Positions 44,460 to 53,627 are shown, counted from the first letter of the stretch. The stretch is 64,000 nucleotides of DNA from Saprospiraceae bacterium (GCA_020628645.1 JAHDES010000016.1:39547-103546); one strand, 5' to 3'. Program-made: numbers and translations. Notes: a model not told the origin generated them from the sequence alone.

Positions 44460-45226
44460 AAGCATTACATATCATAAAAATAGGTGGAAAATTATTGGAT
44501 AATCCTGTTCAATTAAAAGAACTCCTTTCCACTTTTGCACAACTCAACGTACCGAAAATTCTAGTGCATGGTGGTGGAAAAAAAGCTTCTTCACTTTGCC
44601 AAAAATTAGGAATTACGCCACAAATGAAAGCGGGTCGACGCATTACAGATGAAGCGACTTTGGAGGTAGTCACGATGGTCTATGCGGGTTTGATTAATAA
44701 ACAAGTAGTGAGTCAATTGCAAGCTTTTCAATGCAATGCTGTGGGATGTACAGGTGCGGATGGGAATCTGATTCTTGCTAAAAAACGAGCTGCTGTTCCA
44801 ATAGATTATGGTTTTGCAGGAGATATTGAAAGTGTCAACACAGAACAATTAGTTCAATTTTTAGAAGGTGGTATCACACCTGTTTTTTGTGCTATTACCC
44901 ATGATGGAAATGGACAATTATTAAATACCAATGCAGATACCATTGCCACTAGTTTGGCGATTGCCCTTTCTAAACATTATGAGGTTAATTTAAAATTTTG
45001 CTTTGAAAAAGAAGGAGTTTTAGCTGATCCAACGAATGATTTGTCTGTCCTTACCAATTTATCGCAAGAAGAGTATTTCCTTGAACGAAAAAAAGGCAGT
45101 ATATCAGATGGTATGATCCCCAAATTAGACAATGCTTTTTCTGCTAAAAAAGCTAAGGTTCATAACGTTAAAATCTGTGGAAGTACAGGAATTACAACCT
45201 CAAAAGGAACAGAAATATGTCTATAA
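44456..45226 (+). CDS. argB: N-acylglutamate kinase
   Basis: A 256-aa amino-acid kinase family member. The N-terminal Lys-Gly-Gly loop (IIKIGGKLLDNP) and VHGGGKKASSL bind phosphates, and TNADTIATSLAIAL lies in the nucleotide site. It phosphorylates the acylglutamate side chain. It starts within the argF' stop (4-base overlap) and its end overlaps the deacylase gene by 10 bases. No N-terminal helix of the kind linked to arginine feedback is evident, so feedback control may lie elsewhere. Confidence 0.93.
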   Translation: MKALHIIKIGGKLLDNPVQLKELLSTFAQLNVPKILVHGGGKKASSLCQKLGITPQMKAGRRITDEATLEVVTMVYAGLINKQVVSQLQAFQCNAVGCTGADGNLILAKKRAAVPIDYGFAGDIESVNTEQLVQFLEGGITPVFCAITHDGNGQLLNTNADTIATSLAIALSKHYEVNLKFCFEKEGVLADPTNDLSVLTNLSQEEYFLERKKGSISDGMIPKLDNAFSAKKAKVHNVKICGSTGITTSKGTEICL

Positions 45227-46320
45227 AAACCGCTTTAATTTCAGATGCTATTGCATTATTGAAAAAATTGATTTCGACGCCTTCTTTTAGTCGAGAAGAA
45301 GAGCATACGGCGACCTTGATTCAAGCTTTTTTCAAGCAAAAAGGAATTCCTTTGCATCAACATCACAATAACCTTTTTGCTTTTTCAAAATTTCAAAAAG
45401 AAGGAATGCCTACCTTTTTACTTAATTCCCATCATGATACGGTAAAACCTGTAAATGGCTGGCAACGAAATCCTTTTGATCCAATAATTAAAGGCGATCA
45501 ATTATTTGGTTTAGGCAGTAATGATGCTGGAGCTTCTTTGGTCGCCTTAATGGCTGTTTTTATTCATTTTTATGAGTACAAAGCACTTCCTTTTAATCTT
45601 GTTTTTTTAGCATCAGCAGAAGAAGAAATTTCTGGTAAAAATGGCGTAGAAGCGGTATTGCCCAAACTAGGAAAAATAGATGTTGCTATCGTAGGAGAAC
45701 CGACTCAAATGCAAATGGCAATTGCAGAGAAAGGGCTATTAGTTATAGACGGTGTAGTAAAAGGGAAAGCGGGTCATGCCGCCCGAAATGAAGGCGAAAA
45801 TGCCATTTATAAAGCATTACAAGACATTCAGTTTCTACAAAATGTAGTCTTTGATAAAAGCTCTCCATTACTAGGAAAGGTAAATATTGCTATTACTCAA
45901 ATCAATGCAGGAACACAGCACAATGTCGTGCCTGATGAATGCCATTTTGTCGTGGATATTCGTACCACGGAGCAATACACCAATCAAGAAGTTTTTCAGT
46001 TTTTACAAAAAAATACGCGTTCTGAATTGAAAGCGCGATCTTTTCGATTGAATTCTTCTGGTATTCCGTTGGCGCATCCTTTGGTACAAACGGGAAAGGC
46101 GATGGGCTTGTCCACTTATGGATCGGCTACTTTATCGGATCAAGCTTTGATGTCTTTTCCAAGTTTGAAAATGGGACCAGGTAATTCGAATCGTTCGCAT
46201 ACGGCGGATGAGTATATTTATCTAAAAGAAATAAAAGAAGGGATACATATTTATCATCAACTTATTGAAAAATTGATTCCTATCTATCAAAATAAATTAG
46301 CAGTAAAAGGGATTAATTGA
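45217..46320 (+). CDS. argE: M20 family N-acyl-amino-acid deacylase (ArgE role)
   Basis: A 367-aa dinuclear zinc hydrolase. Ligands and base are visible: LNSHHDTVKP, GLGSNDAGAS, the general-base Glu in ASAEEEISG, GEPTQMQ and a late His in NRSHTADEYI. In this operon it should remove the acyl group from N-acylcitrulline (since carbamoylation precedes deacylation with ArgF') or from N-acylornithine. Sequence similarity alone would also allow an ArgE/DapE assignment; the operon decides. A family B repeat begins at its stop codon. Confidence 0.88.
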   Translation: MSIKTALISDAIALLKKLISTPSFSREEEHTATLIQAFFKQKGIPLHQHHNNLFAFSKFQKEGMPTFLLNSHHDTVKPVNGWQRNPFDPIIKGDQLFGLGSNDAGASLVALMAVFIHFYEYKALPFNLVFLASAEEEISGKNGVEAVLPKLGKIDVAIVGEPTQMQMAIAEKGLLVIDGVVKGKAGHAARNEGENAIYKALQDIQFLQNVVFDKSSPLLGKVNIAITQINAGTQHNVVPDECHFVVDIRTTEQYTNQEVFQFLQKNTRSELKARSFRLNSSGIPLAHPLVQTGKAMGLSTYGSATLSDQALMSFPSLKMGPGNSNRSHTADEYIYLKEIKEGIHIYHQLIEKLIPIYQNKLAVKGIN

Positions 46321-46353
46321 ACTAATCGTGGGACGATTTTGAATCGGCCACAC
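46320..46353 (-). repeat. Dispersed repeat family B, copy 2
   Basis: aactaatcgtgggacgat, then tttgaatcggccacac, is the reverse complement form of the elements at 5983 and 51935. It lies in the 57-base gap between the deacylase gene and argH. The central stem cgatt-ttg-aatcg is a compensated version of cgact-tgg-agtcg in copy 1. Confidence 0.55.
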
Positions 46354-46377
46354 GATAAGAAATTAAAAATTTAACAC

Positions 46378-47688
46378 ATGAAACTCTGGGAGAAACAAAC
46401 TAAAATAAATCAGTTGATCGAAGCCTTTACGATTGGCAATGATTCTGATTTTGATCTACAATTGGCGAAGTTTGATGTACAAGGGACACTTGCCCACATC
46501 AAAATGCTTCAAAAAATTGGCTTATTAACAGCATCCGAATTGTCTGCCTTAGAAATCGCTTTAGACCATATCTTACAACTCATTGAAAAGGGCGAATTTC
46601 AGATTGAAAACGGTATAGAAGATGTGCATTCACAAGTAGAATTAATGCTGACTAGAGAACTAGGTGATATAGGAAAAAAGGTGCATGCAGGACGTTCTAG
46701 AAACGATCAAGTTTTGGTGGATTTACGTTTGTTCTTTCGATCTGAAATGAAGGAAATTGCACATTTAGTACATGCTTTATTTGAGACTTTAATTGCAAAA
46801 AGTGAAGAGTATAAAAATGTCTTAATGCCAGGTTATACCCATACCCAAGTAGCTATGGTTTCTTCTTTTGGCTTATGGTTTGGTGCGTATGCGGAGTCCT
46901 TGATTGATGATTTGAGATTACTACTTTCCGTTTATCAAATTAATAATCAAAATCCGTTAGGTTCGGCTGCAGGTTATGGAAGTTCTTTTCCTTTAGATCG
47001 AAAAATGACGACTAAATTATTGGATTTTGAAGAACTCGCGTACAATTCTATTTATGCTCAAATGGGGCGTGGTAAAACGGAGCAATTTTTAAGTTTTGCA
47101 ATCGCTGGGCTTGGAGCTATATTAGGAAAAATAGCTTCAGATGTCGTACTTTTTTCCAATGAAAATTTTCGCTTTCTTCAATTACCAGATGAATTTACAA
47201 CAGGTAGTAGTATCATGCCACACAAAAAAAATCCAGATGTATTTGAATTGATACGAGGGCATTCTAATCTATTTCAATCACTTCCTACACAAGTAAGTTT
47301 GCTTAATTCGAATTTGATAAGTGGTTATCATCGTGATTATCAATTATTGAAAGAAGTACTTTTTCCAGCATTAGAACAACTCAAAAAATGCCTTCATTTA
47401 TCTATTGAATGTTTTAAAAATATAATGGTGCATCAAGAAATACTAAAGGACGATAAATACAATTATCTTTTTACGGTAGAAAAAGTAAATACTTTGGTGA
47501 TGGAAGGTGTTCCTTTTCGAACAGCTTATCAAGATGTTGGAGCAGAAGTGGAGGCTGGTACTTTTTCTTATAAAGGAGAGCTACAGCATACGCATGAAGG
47601 AAGCATTGGCAATCTTTGTTTAAAGGAAATACAATCAAAAATGCAAGTTGTTTATGCACAGTTTACAGCAAATAATGCGGTTGATTAG
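46378..47688 (+). CDS. argH: Argininosuccinate lyase
   Basis: A 436-aa fumarase/aspartase superfamily enzyme giving arginine and fumarate. VHAGRSRNDQVLVDLRLFF, YTHTQVA and the signature loop GSSIMPHKKNPDVFELIRG (catalytic Ser region) are all present. It is the last gene of the operon. Its stop overlaps the stop of the convergent cinA by 4 bases, leaving no room for an ordinary terminator. Confidence 0.95.
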   Translation: MKLWEKQTKINQLIEAFTIGNDSDFDLQLAKFDVQGTLAHIKMLQKIGLLTASELSALEIALDHILQLIEKGEFQIENGIEDVHSQVELMLTRELGDIGKKVHAGRSRNDQVLVDLRLFFRSEMKEIAHLVHALFETLIAKSEEYKNVLMPGYTHTQVAMVSSFGLWFGAYAESLIDDLRLLLSVYQINNQNPLGSAAGYGSSFPLDRKMTTKLLDFEELAYNSIYAQMGRGKTEQFLSFAIAGLGAILGKIASDVVLFSNENFRFLQLPDEFTTGSSIMPHKKNPDVFELIRGHSNLFQSLPTQVSLLNSNLISGYHRDYQLLKEVLFPALEQLKKCLHLSIECFKNIMVHQEILKDDKYNYLFTVEKVNTLVMEGVPFRTAYQDVGAEVEAGTFSYKGELQHTHEGSIGNLCLKEIQSKMQVVYAQFTANNAVD

Positions 47689-48932
47689 CTATAATATTTA
47701 TTTAAAAATTGCCGTAAAAAATTAAGGGCTTGTACACTGGTAAATTGAATATTTCGAAGACGGTCTTTCCCTAGTGAAAGTAGGCGAGTTTCAATGTGTT
47801 GGTCATTTCCAACAGCCATCCAAATTGTACCCACAGGTTTTTCTTCCGTGCCTCCTGTGGGGCCAGCGATTCCAGAAATGGAAATAGACACATCCGTTTG
47901 AAGGAGCTGATTAGCACCACTTACCATCGCACGAACCGTTTGTTCACTGACAGCTCCATGTTCTTCTAAGATCTCTTTTGGTACATTTAATTGCTTTTCT
48001 TTGATGGCATTCGAATAAGCAACGACTCCTCCTTGAAAATACCTTGACGAACCAGAAATAGAAGTAATTAAATGGGCTAAATAACCACCTGTACAACTTT
48101 CTGCTAAACCCAGCATTAATCCTTTTTCTTGCAACATCCTACCAATGACCGATTCAATCGTTTCTGTTCCATAACCAAATACCAAATCAGGAATGATGGA
48201 TACCATTTTTTCTTGGTAAGCATTAAGTTGTTCGTTTAAATAGGTTTCATCCTCATGCATACCCGTAAGACGAAGTCGCACCCGACCGAGATTGGGTAAA
48301 AAAGCTAGTTTGATGAAATCAGGGAGTTCTTCAGCTACTGAATTTATTTTTTTAGCAATTCTAGATTCTCCTTCTCCAATCGTTAAAATAGTACGATGCG
48401 CGATGGGTAGAGCGATAAAGCGTTCTTTTAAACGAGGGATTACTTCGTGCTCCATCAGATATTTCATCTCATAGGGTACACCGGGCATGGAGATAATGAC
48501 TTTTCCTTCTTTTTCAAACCACATTCCGGGGGCAGTCCCCATTTTATTTTTCAACAGTAGTGCATTAGCAGGCATGTAACATTGGTCATGATGCGCTTGC
48601 GTCATTGATCGTCCCCATTTATCAAAAAATCGTTTGATCCGATCATAAGTTCCTTGATGAAAAACCATATCCACCCCAAAATAATCGGCAATGGCTTTTT
48701 TTGTGATATCATCTTTAGTGGGGCCAAGTCCTCCAGTCATCAATACCACATCTGCTTGCTGTAAGGCATTATCCAACCCATTTACAATAGAAGTATGTGT
48801 ATCTGATAAGCTACTGATCTCTATAATTTGTCCACCATTGGCATTCAATTGTTGCCCCATCCAAGCAGAATTAGTGTCCACAATTTGCCCGATTAATATT
48901 TCATCTCCGATGGTAAGAATTTGGATTTTCAT
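47685..48932 (-). CDS. cinA: CinA family nicotinamide-nucleotide amidohydrolase
   Basis: A 415-aa two-domain protein. Residues 1-~170 are a MoaB/MogA-like domain (ILTIGDEILIGQIVDTNSAW, then MTGGLGPTKDD), associated with ADP-ribose pyrophosphatase activity. The C-terminal ~165 residues are the CinA/PncC domain (LAESCTGGYLAHLITSISG), which deamidates nicotinamide mononucleotide in NAD salvage. Historically linked to competence. It begins within the stop of the upstream phosphatase gene (4-base overlap), so the pair is one operon. Confidence 0.93.
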   Translation of the reverse strand: MKIQILTIGDEILIGQIVDTNSAWMGQQLNANGGQIIEISSLSDTHTSIVNGLDNALQQADVVLMTGGLGPTKDDITKKAIADYFGVDMVFHQGTYDRIKRFFDKWGRSMTQAHHDQCYMPANALLLKNKMGTAPGMWFEKEGKVIISMPGVPYEMKYLMEHEVIPRLKERFIALPIAHRTILTIGEGESRIAKKINSVAEELPDFIKLAFLPNLGRVRLRLTGMHEDETYLNEQLNAYQEKMVSIIPDLVFGYGTETIESVIGRMLQEKGLMLGLAESCTGGYLAHLITSISGSSRYFQGGVVAYSNAIKEKQLNVPKEILEEHGAVSEQTVRAMVSGANQLLQTDVSISISGIAGPTGGTEEKPVGTIWMAVGNDQHIETRLLSLGKDRLRNIQFTSVQALNFLRQFLNKYYS

Positions 48933-49537
48933 TTATTTGAAGTTTTAATATGTAAGGCTTTTGCCCGCCAATTCCGTTTTTCTATTGCTCTAACCGTTGG
49001 ATAATCTTTTAAGGTTTTTAGATATTTAGCTAATAGCAATAATTCTGTATCTGTAGAATCACCTAAAAATTCTTTAGGATAAATTGCATTGCCATAATTA
49101 TCCATAGATTTATGCGGGGTATCATCTACTATTAATATTCGATCTAAGGTGTAGCCTTTTCGTTTGAGTTTTTTTAGAGGTTTGATATAATTGTAGTGAT
49201 TGTTAAAATCACTATCATAATACCCATATTCATCAATTTGCACTATTCTTCTGTATGTGCATTGACTTCTTCCCCAAACAAACGCTAAAGGTACAATAGG
49301 TCTTATAAATTTATCAACTAAAGTGTTAACATAATCATCTGAAGCAGAAGACCAGATTGCAAGTATGAAATCATCGTTTACTGCTTTTAAAAAATCCATC
49401 AAATGTGGACGCAAATAGATATGATAATCAAAAAAATGACTATCAGCAGGTCGATTTAATTTTTTTTGACTTGCGTGCAAAAGTGTTTCATCTAGGTCTA
49501 AAATTAAAAGCGTTTTAGCTATATTCTTGTATTGCAT
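48929..49537 (-). CDS. NLI-interacting-factor/FCP1-like HAD phosphatase
   Basis: A 202-aa HAD-family protein from the ATG at 49537 (a TTG at 49576 would add 13 residues). The catalytic motif LLILDLDETLLHA (Asp14, Asp16) is the DxDxT signature of FCP1/SCP phosphatases. Later motifs are WSSASDDYVNTLVDKF, YRRIVQID and LDRILIVDDTPHKSMDN, again FCP1-like. In eukaryotes such enzymes act on phosphoserine in RNA polymerase tails; the bacterial substrate is unknown. It is co-transcribed with cinA (4-base overlap). A lone -7-like box lies at 49600-49607 on this strand. Confidence 0.82.
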   Translation of the reverse strand: MQYKNIAKTLLILDLDETLLHASQKKLNRPADSHFFDYHIYLRPHLMDFLKAVNDDFILAIWSSASDDYVNTLVDKFIRPIVPLAFVWGRSQCTYRRIVQIDEYGYYDSDFNNHYNYIKPLKKLKRKGYTLDRILIVDDTPHKSMDNYGNAIYPKEFLGDSTDTELLLLAKYLKTLKDYPTVRAIEKRNWRAKALHIKTSNK

Positions 49538-49692
49538 AATTCTGTAGATAAGTCCATTAATTTTTCTAAAAACCAATTATACTCATCAAAAGGTTCAAAC
49601 AAATCTAAAAATAATAGGTTCGATCATTTTCGCTATTTTACAAAAGTATGCTAATTTTATGGAATCATTCAACGAACCCGATTTTAAGATCA

Positions 49693-50787
49693 ATGGCAAA
49701 TACTAATTCCATTCTTCGCCCGCATGCAGAATCTGTCTATGCAGATGAATTAGCCCATTTAAAAAAAGTGGATGAATATGCTCGTCCTACCAACTGGGCC
49801 ATGTCGCCTAGAGCAGTTTTAACTTATTTATTAGGGGGTAAATTAGAAGATGGGACGGAAATAGAGCCTAAATATTTTGGAAATCGACGATTGATTGAAG
49901 TCGCTGTAGCTACTTTGGCAACGGATCGAGCTTTGTTATTGGTGGGTATTCCCGGAACGGCAAAGACTTGGGTGTCGGAGCATCTGAGCGCAGCTATTTC
50001 TGGGGATTCTACACTTTTGGTACAAGGTACAGCAGGAATGAATGAAGATGCCTTGCGTTATGGTTGGAATTATGCTCGTTTAATTGCAGAAGGGCCATCA
50101 GAGCAAGCACTCGTCCCTAGCCCATTAATGGTAGCGATGCAAAAAGGACAGATTGCACGTATTGAAGAATTGACACGTATTCCATCAGACGTGCAAGATA
50201 CCTTGATTACGGTTTTATCAGAAAAAACATTGCCTGTTCCAGAACTCAATCAAGAAGTACAAGCCCAACGAGGATTTAATCTCATTGCTACCGCTAATGA
50301 TCGTGATAAAGGGGTGAATGAATTATCTAGTGCATTGAGACGACGTTTCAATACGGTTGTTCTTCCGCTGCCTGCTACTTTTGAAGAAGAAGTGACAATT
50401 GTACAAACACGAGTAGAAAAAATAGGCAAGTCGCTGGAATTACCTGACTTACCCACCCCCCTTGAAGAAATCAAACGCTTAGTACAGATTTTTAGAGAAT
50501 TACGCTCTGGACGAACGGAAGATGGACGTACTAAACTCAAATCTCCTTCTAGTACATTAAGTACTGCGGAGGCTATTTCTGTCGTTAATAGTGGGCAGGC
50601 ATTGTCGGCACATTTTGGAGATGGCAATTTAAATGCTCGCGATATGGCAGCAGGAATTACAGGGGCAATTGTCAAAGACCCCATCCAAGATCAAATTATC
50701 TGGAAAGAATACTTAGAAACGGTTGTAAAATCTCGTAAAGAATGGAAAGATTTGTATTCTGCTTGTAAAGAATTTTTAACGCATTAA
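49693..50787 (+). CDS. MoxR-type AAA+ ATPase
   Basis: A 364-aa AAA+ protein. The ATG at 49693 is chosen over 49648, whose added residues are not conserved in style. Walker A is GIPGTAKT (85-92); ATANDRDKG with LSSALRRRFN supply sensor and arginine-finger regions. MoxR ATPases act as chaperones or metal-insertion factors with a VWA partner. The gene is related to those found beside VWA, SWIM and DUF5682/DUF5691 genes in Bacteroidota, but none of these is here. The only co-directional neighbour is the small membrane protein 3 bases downstream. Confidence 0.82.
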   Translation: MANTNSILRPHAESVYADELAHLKKVDEYARPTNWAMSPRAVLTYLLGGKLEDGTEIEPKYFGNRRLIEVAVATLATDRALLLVGIPGTAKTWVSEHLSAAISGDSTLLVQGTAGMNEDALRYGWNYARLIAEGPSEQALVPSPLMVAMQKGQIARIEELTRIPSDVQDTLITVLSEKTLPVPELNQEVQAQRGFNLIATANDRDKGVNELSSALRRRFNTVVLPLPATFEEEVTIVQTRVEKIGKSLELPDLPTPLEEIKRLVQIFRELRSGRTEDGRTKLKSPSSTLSTAEAISVVNSGQALSAHFGDGNLNARDMAAGITGAIVKDPIQDQIIWKEYLETVVKSRKEWKDLYSACKEFLTH

Positions 50788-50790
50788 TTT

Positions 50791-51171
50791 ATGCCTCAGT
50801 TATTATTATTTATTGCAGGTTTAGCTAGTTTAATCCTATTTTATCTTCTTATTGCTTTTATTGCGAAAAAGACAAAATATAGTTTTATACGCCTTTCCTT
50901 TTTTGCTATTTTGATTTTTGGTAGTATTGGTTATTGGGGGACTTTATTTATTCATCCAATTGGAGGAATTAGTGTGGCAGGTTTGGTGGGCTTATTTGAT
51001 ACTTTTTTCTCTCGTAAGATTGCACGTCAGTTGGATGTAGATTTGAGTGATTTAGAAGAAGAGGCAGTGGCTTTATTAATGGAAAATGACCTACCTTGGC
51101 ACTTTGTCGTATTGTCTATTAGTTTTGCGATGTTTGTGGCTTGGTTGGGAAGTTTAATAGCGGGATTTTAG
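50791..51171 (+). CDS. Small integral membrane protein
   Basis: A 126-aa hypothetical protein with about four predicted membrane segments: residues ~3-24, ~32-50, a hydrophobic stretch ~55-68, and ~103-124. A charged loop (RQLDVDLSDLEEEAVALL) lies between. No family is recognised. It begins 3 bases after the MoxR-type ATPase stop, so the two are surely one operon and may work together at the membrane. Its stop abuts the stop of the convergent response-regulator gene. Confidence 0.75.
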   Translation: MPQLLLFIAGLASLILFYLLIAFIAKKTKYSFIRLSFFAILIFGSIGYWGTLFIHPIGGISVAGLVGLFDTFFSRKIARQLDVDLSDLEEEAVALLMENDLPWHFVVLSISFAMFVAWLGSLIAGF

Positions 51172-51918
51172 TTAACCTAATGCTTTTAATAAAGGTTCTT
51201 TTTTACGAGCAGATACTTCTAATTTTTCACCATCACTTAAAATAATGTAGCCTTGTTTCCCTTTTATAAATTTACGTACATAATTGAGGTTGATAAGATG
51301 AGATTTATGGATTCTAAAAAAACCTTTCCCTTCTAAGAGACTTTCATAATGCTTTAGTGTTTTTGTTAAAATGAGAAAGCTACCATCATTAAAATGAACA
51401 TAGGTGTAATTTCCTTCGGCTGCGCATCGTACAATTTGGTCAAAACGCACAAAGGTGAATCCATCTAAAGTAGTCAAGGCAATTTTTGTAGCATTAAACT
51501 GTTCGATGACATTATCCATATTAATGTAATCAAGGGTGTCATCTACTTCAACAATTGCATTTATTCGACCTCTTGCTTTTTCATAGGCACGAATTAATGC
51601 ATCAATATCTATGGGTTTCAGTAAGTATTGAACAGCAGAAGCTTGAAAGGCTTGAAGGGCATATTGCTCATAAGCAGTAGTGAAAATTACTTCAAAAGGA
51701 GCACCATGCTCATAAGATTCTAAGAGGACAAAACCATTTTCTTCTGGCATTTTTATATCTAAAAACACTAAATCAGGATTGGAATCTTCAATCAGTACTT
51801 TAGCTTCTTGTACAGATGCAGCTGTACCCACTACATTTAATCCAGTACAGTATTCTTCACACAATGCCAATAATGTTCGGCGACTTCGTCCTTCGTCATC
51901 TACTATTATCGCTTTCAT
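51172..51918 (-). CDS. LytTR-type response regulator
   Basis: A 248-aa two-component regulator. Residues 1-~120 are a receiver with acidic pocket VDDE (7-9 region), phospho-acceptor Asp54 in LVFLDIKMPEENG and Lys in YLLKPIDIDAL. Residues ~145-245 are a LytTR DNA-binding domain (FVRFDQIVRCAAEGNYTYVH, then FFRIHKSHLINLNYVRKF). No histidine kinase gene is adjacent, so the partner (usually a LytS/YehU-type kinase) is elsewhere. A family B repeat lies in its leader. Confidence 0.92.
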   Translation of the reverse strand: MKAIIVDDEGRSRRTLLALCEEYCTGLNVVGTAASVQEAKVLIEDSNPDLVFLDIKMPEENGFVLLESYEHGAPFEVIFTTAYEQYALQAFQASAVQYLLKPIDIDALIRAYEKARGRINAIVEVDDTLDYINMDNVIEQFNATKIALTTLDGFTFVRFDQIVRCAAEGNYTYVHFNDGSFLILTKTLKHYESLLEGKGFFRIHKSHLINLNYVRKFIKGKQGYIILSDGEKLEVSARKKEPLLKALG

Positions 51919-51934
51919 TTTTTTAATTATTGTC

Positions 51935-51973
51935 GTGAGCCAACTTCAAGTGGTCTTACGATTAGTTTAATCA
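51935..51973 (+). repeat. Dispersed repeat family B, copy 3
   Basis: gtgagccaacttcaagtg followed by gtcttacgattagtttaatc is closely related to the elements at 5983 (same strand) and 46320 (opposite strand). It lies just upstream of the LytTR regulator gene, so it would be in or near its promoter or leader. Confidence 0.55.
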
Positions 51974-52053
51974 TTATTTTGTGTAGAATAGGTGCATTAG
52001 ATACACTTATCCCCAAAAATGCAAGGCATTTTCTATCTTCTGATCCACTTGGT

Positions 52054-53475
52054 TTATTCTTTTTTTAAACCATATTTATCTAATAAATAGATCAAAGAAG
52101 TCATAGCTGCTGCTCCTAATTCTAATTCACGTTTGTTGATCGCATCAATATTATCAATAGCTGTATGATGATAATCAAAATACCGTTGTGAGTCTGGACG
52201 AAGTCCAAATAAAAGACCTCGTTGACTTTTTAAAGGAGAAATGTCTGCACCAGATCCTCCTTTGGATAAAATCAAGCCATAAGGTTCTAATAGTGGTGAC
52301 CAAGTAGTGACTTGTTTGAAATAATTATTGAATAAATCAGCTTCTGCATCTGCTGAAAATCCTCTAGGGCTAAAGCCCCCCGCATCTGACTCTATAGCGG
52401 CCATATGAAATTCGCCTTTTTCATTTGATATTTTTGCATATTCCAAGGCGCCACCCAATCCATTTTCTTCATTCATAAATAAAACACAACGGATGGTACG
52501 TTTGGGCTGATAATTCAGTTGTTGAAGTAAAAAAAGAACATCCATTGATTGTACACAACCTGCGCCGTCATCATGTGCGCCTGATCCTACATCCCAAGAA
52601 TCTAAGTGTCCACCCACTAAAATAATTTCATCAGGATAGGTACTGCCTTTGATTTCTGCAATTACATTATAAGAAGGTTTTGGACTCATCATCTGACTAG
52701 TGGATCGTAAATATAAACTAACTTCTTCTTGCTTTAATAATTGGCTCAATAAGTTAGAGGCATTGGTACTAATGGCAATTGCAGGAATGGGAGTCGCATC
52801 TTCTTCATACACACTCACACCTGTATGAGGGATATCATCTTGTCTGGTAGTCATAGAGCGAATAATAGCTGCCACTGCGCCGTATTTTGAAGCTCGACTT
52901 GCTCCATACACGCGCTGGTCAACCGCACCACCATAAGCATTAAAGGTACGTATTTGAGTAGGATTCATAGGACGATTGAAAAAGACAATTTTTCCTGCTA
53001 GTTTGGCTCTTCCTAAGGTTTCTAATTCATTTAAGGATTGTACTTCAATTACTTTTGCCGTTAATCCATTTTCACCTGTACCTATGGAATTACCCAAAGC
53101 TAGGGCTGGCAAATCAATAGAGCCTCTACTGGAATTTACAATACGAACTTGTTCTTTTTCTCCTCTTACCCAATGCGGCACTTCACAAGGCTGTAGCCAA
53201 ACGTTATCCAATCCAATGGTATCCAGCATTTGACGGGTATATTCTACCGCTGCTGAAGCTTGCGGAGAACCAGCTAATCGTCCGCCAATACTCGTTGTGA
53301 GATGTTCTAGCCAAACATAAGAACGACTGTCTGTAAGGGCTTGGTCATAAATGGAACGTATAAAAAAGGCATCCTCATCTTGTGGCTTATCTTGTGCATT
53401 GAGATAAATTATACTGGAGAAAAGTAAGAAAAAAGGAAGACAAAATTTTATAAATGTAGAACTGATGTATTGCAT
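52054..53475 (-). CDS. M28 family zinc peptidase, exported
   Basis: A 473-aa protein. The ATG at 53475 is preferred to one at 53508: it gives a good signal peptide (ending YLNAQ), and the -7 box at 53506-53513 would start the message below 53508. An inserted PA-like domain sits at ~100-290. The peptidase domain has the dinuclear zinc set: GGHLDSWDVGSGAHDDGAG, FMNEENG, and later Asp and His (IESDAGGF, YHHTAIDNIDAI). This is the carboxypeptidase Q / aminopeptidase type M28 layout, periplasmic or surface-bound. Single gene. Confidence 0.87.
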   Translation of the reverse strand: MQYISSTFIKFCLPFFLLFSSIIYLNAQDKPQDEDAFFIRSIYDQALTDSRSYVWLEHLTTSIGGRLAGSPQASAAVEYTRQMLDTIGLDNVWLQPCEVPHWVRGEKEQVRIVNSSRGSIDLPALALGNSIGTGENGLTAKVIEVQSLNELETLGRAKLAGKIVFFNRPMNPTQIRTFNAYGGAVDQRVYGASRASKYGAVAAIIRSMTTRQDDIPHTGVSVYEEDATPIPAIAISTNASNLLSQLLKQEEVSLYLRSTSQMMSPKPSYNVIAEIKGSTYPDEIILVGGHLDSWDVGSGAHDDGAGCVQSMDVLFLLQQLNYQPKRTIRCVLFMNEENGLGGALEYAKISNEKGEFHMAAIESDAGGFSPRGFSADAEADLFNNYFKQVTTWSPLLEPYGLILSKGGSGADISPLKSQRGLLFGLRPDSQRYFDYHHTAIDNIDAINKRELELGAAAMTSLIYLLDKYGLKKE

Positions 53476-53505
53476 ACTGAGCTGAATAAGTTGAATGAAT
53501 AGGAT

Positions 53506-53513
53506 CAAAATTA
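53506..53513 (-). promoter_or_regulatory. Possible -7 box for the M28 peptidase gene
   Basis: On the minus strand this reads TAATTTTG, a fit to TAnnTTTG, about 30 bases upstream of the preferred ATG. No clear TTG stands at the -33 position. Confidence 0.35.
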
Positions 53514-53565
53514 CAATAAGTGTAGCACATTTTTAAAAAAGGCGTCGTGATCTCTCTTTTAAATG

Positions 53566-53605
53566 ACAAAACCTCTTGCGATTTTTTCACAAGAGGTTTT
53601 GTTTA
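53566..53605. terminator. Strong hairpin, likely terminator of a 22-aa gene
   Basis: A perfect 13-bp stem (acaaaacctcttg / caagaggttttgt) with an 11-base loop and U-rich 3' arms in both directions. No annotated plus-strand gene ends here; on the minus strand it follows the small hydrophobic ORF at 53628-53696, which it would terminate. Confidence 0.7.
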
Positions 53606-53627
53606 GTGTAACGATGCTTTTGTTTGA

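Noticed and set aside
50250..50684. 144-codon ORF antisense to the MoxR-type ATPase gene
   Set aside because: A shadow frame of a conserved AAA+ domain; no family features.
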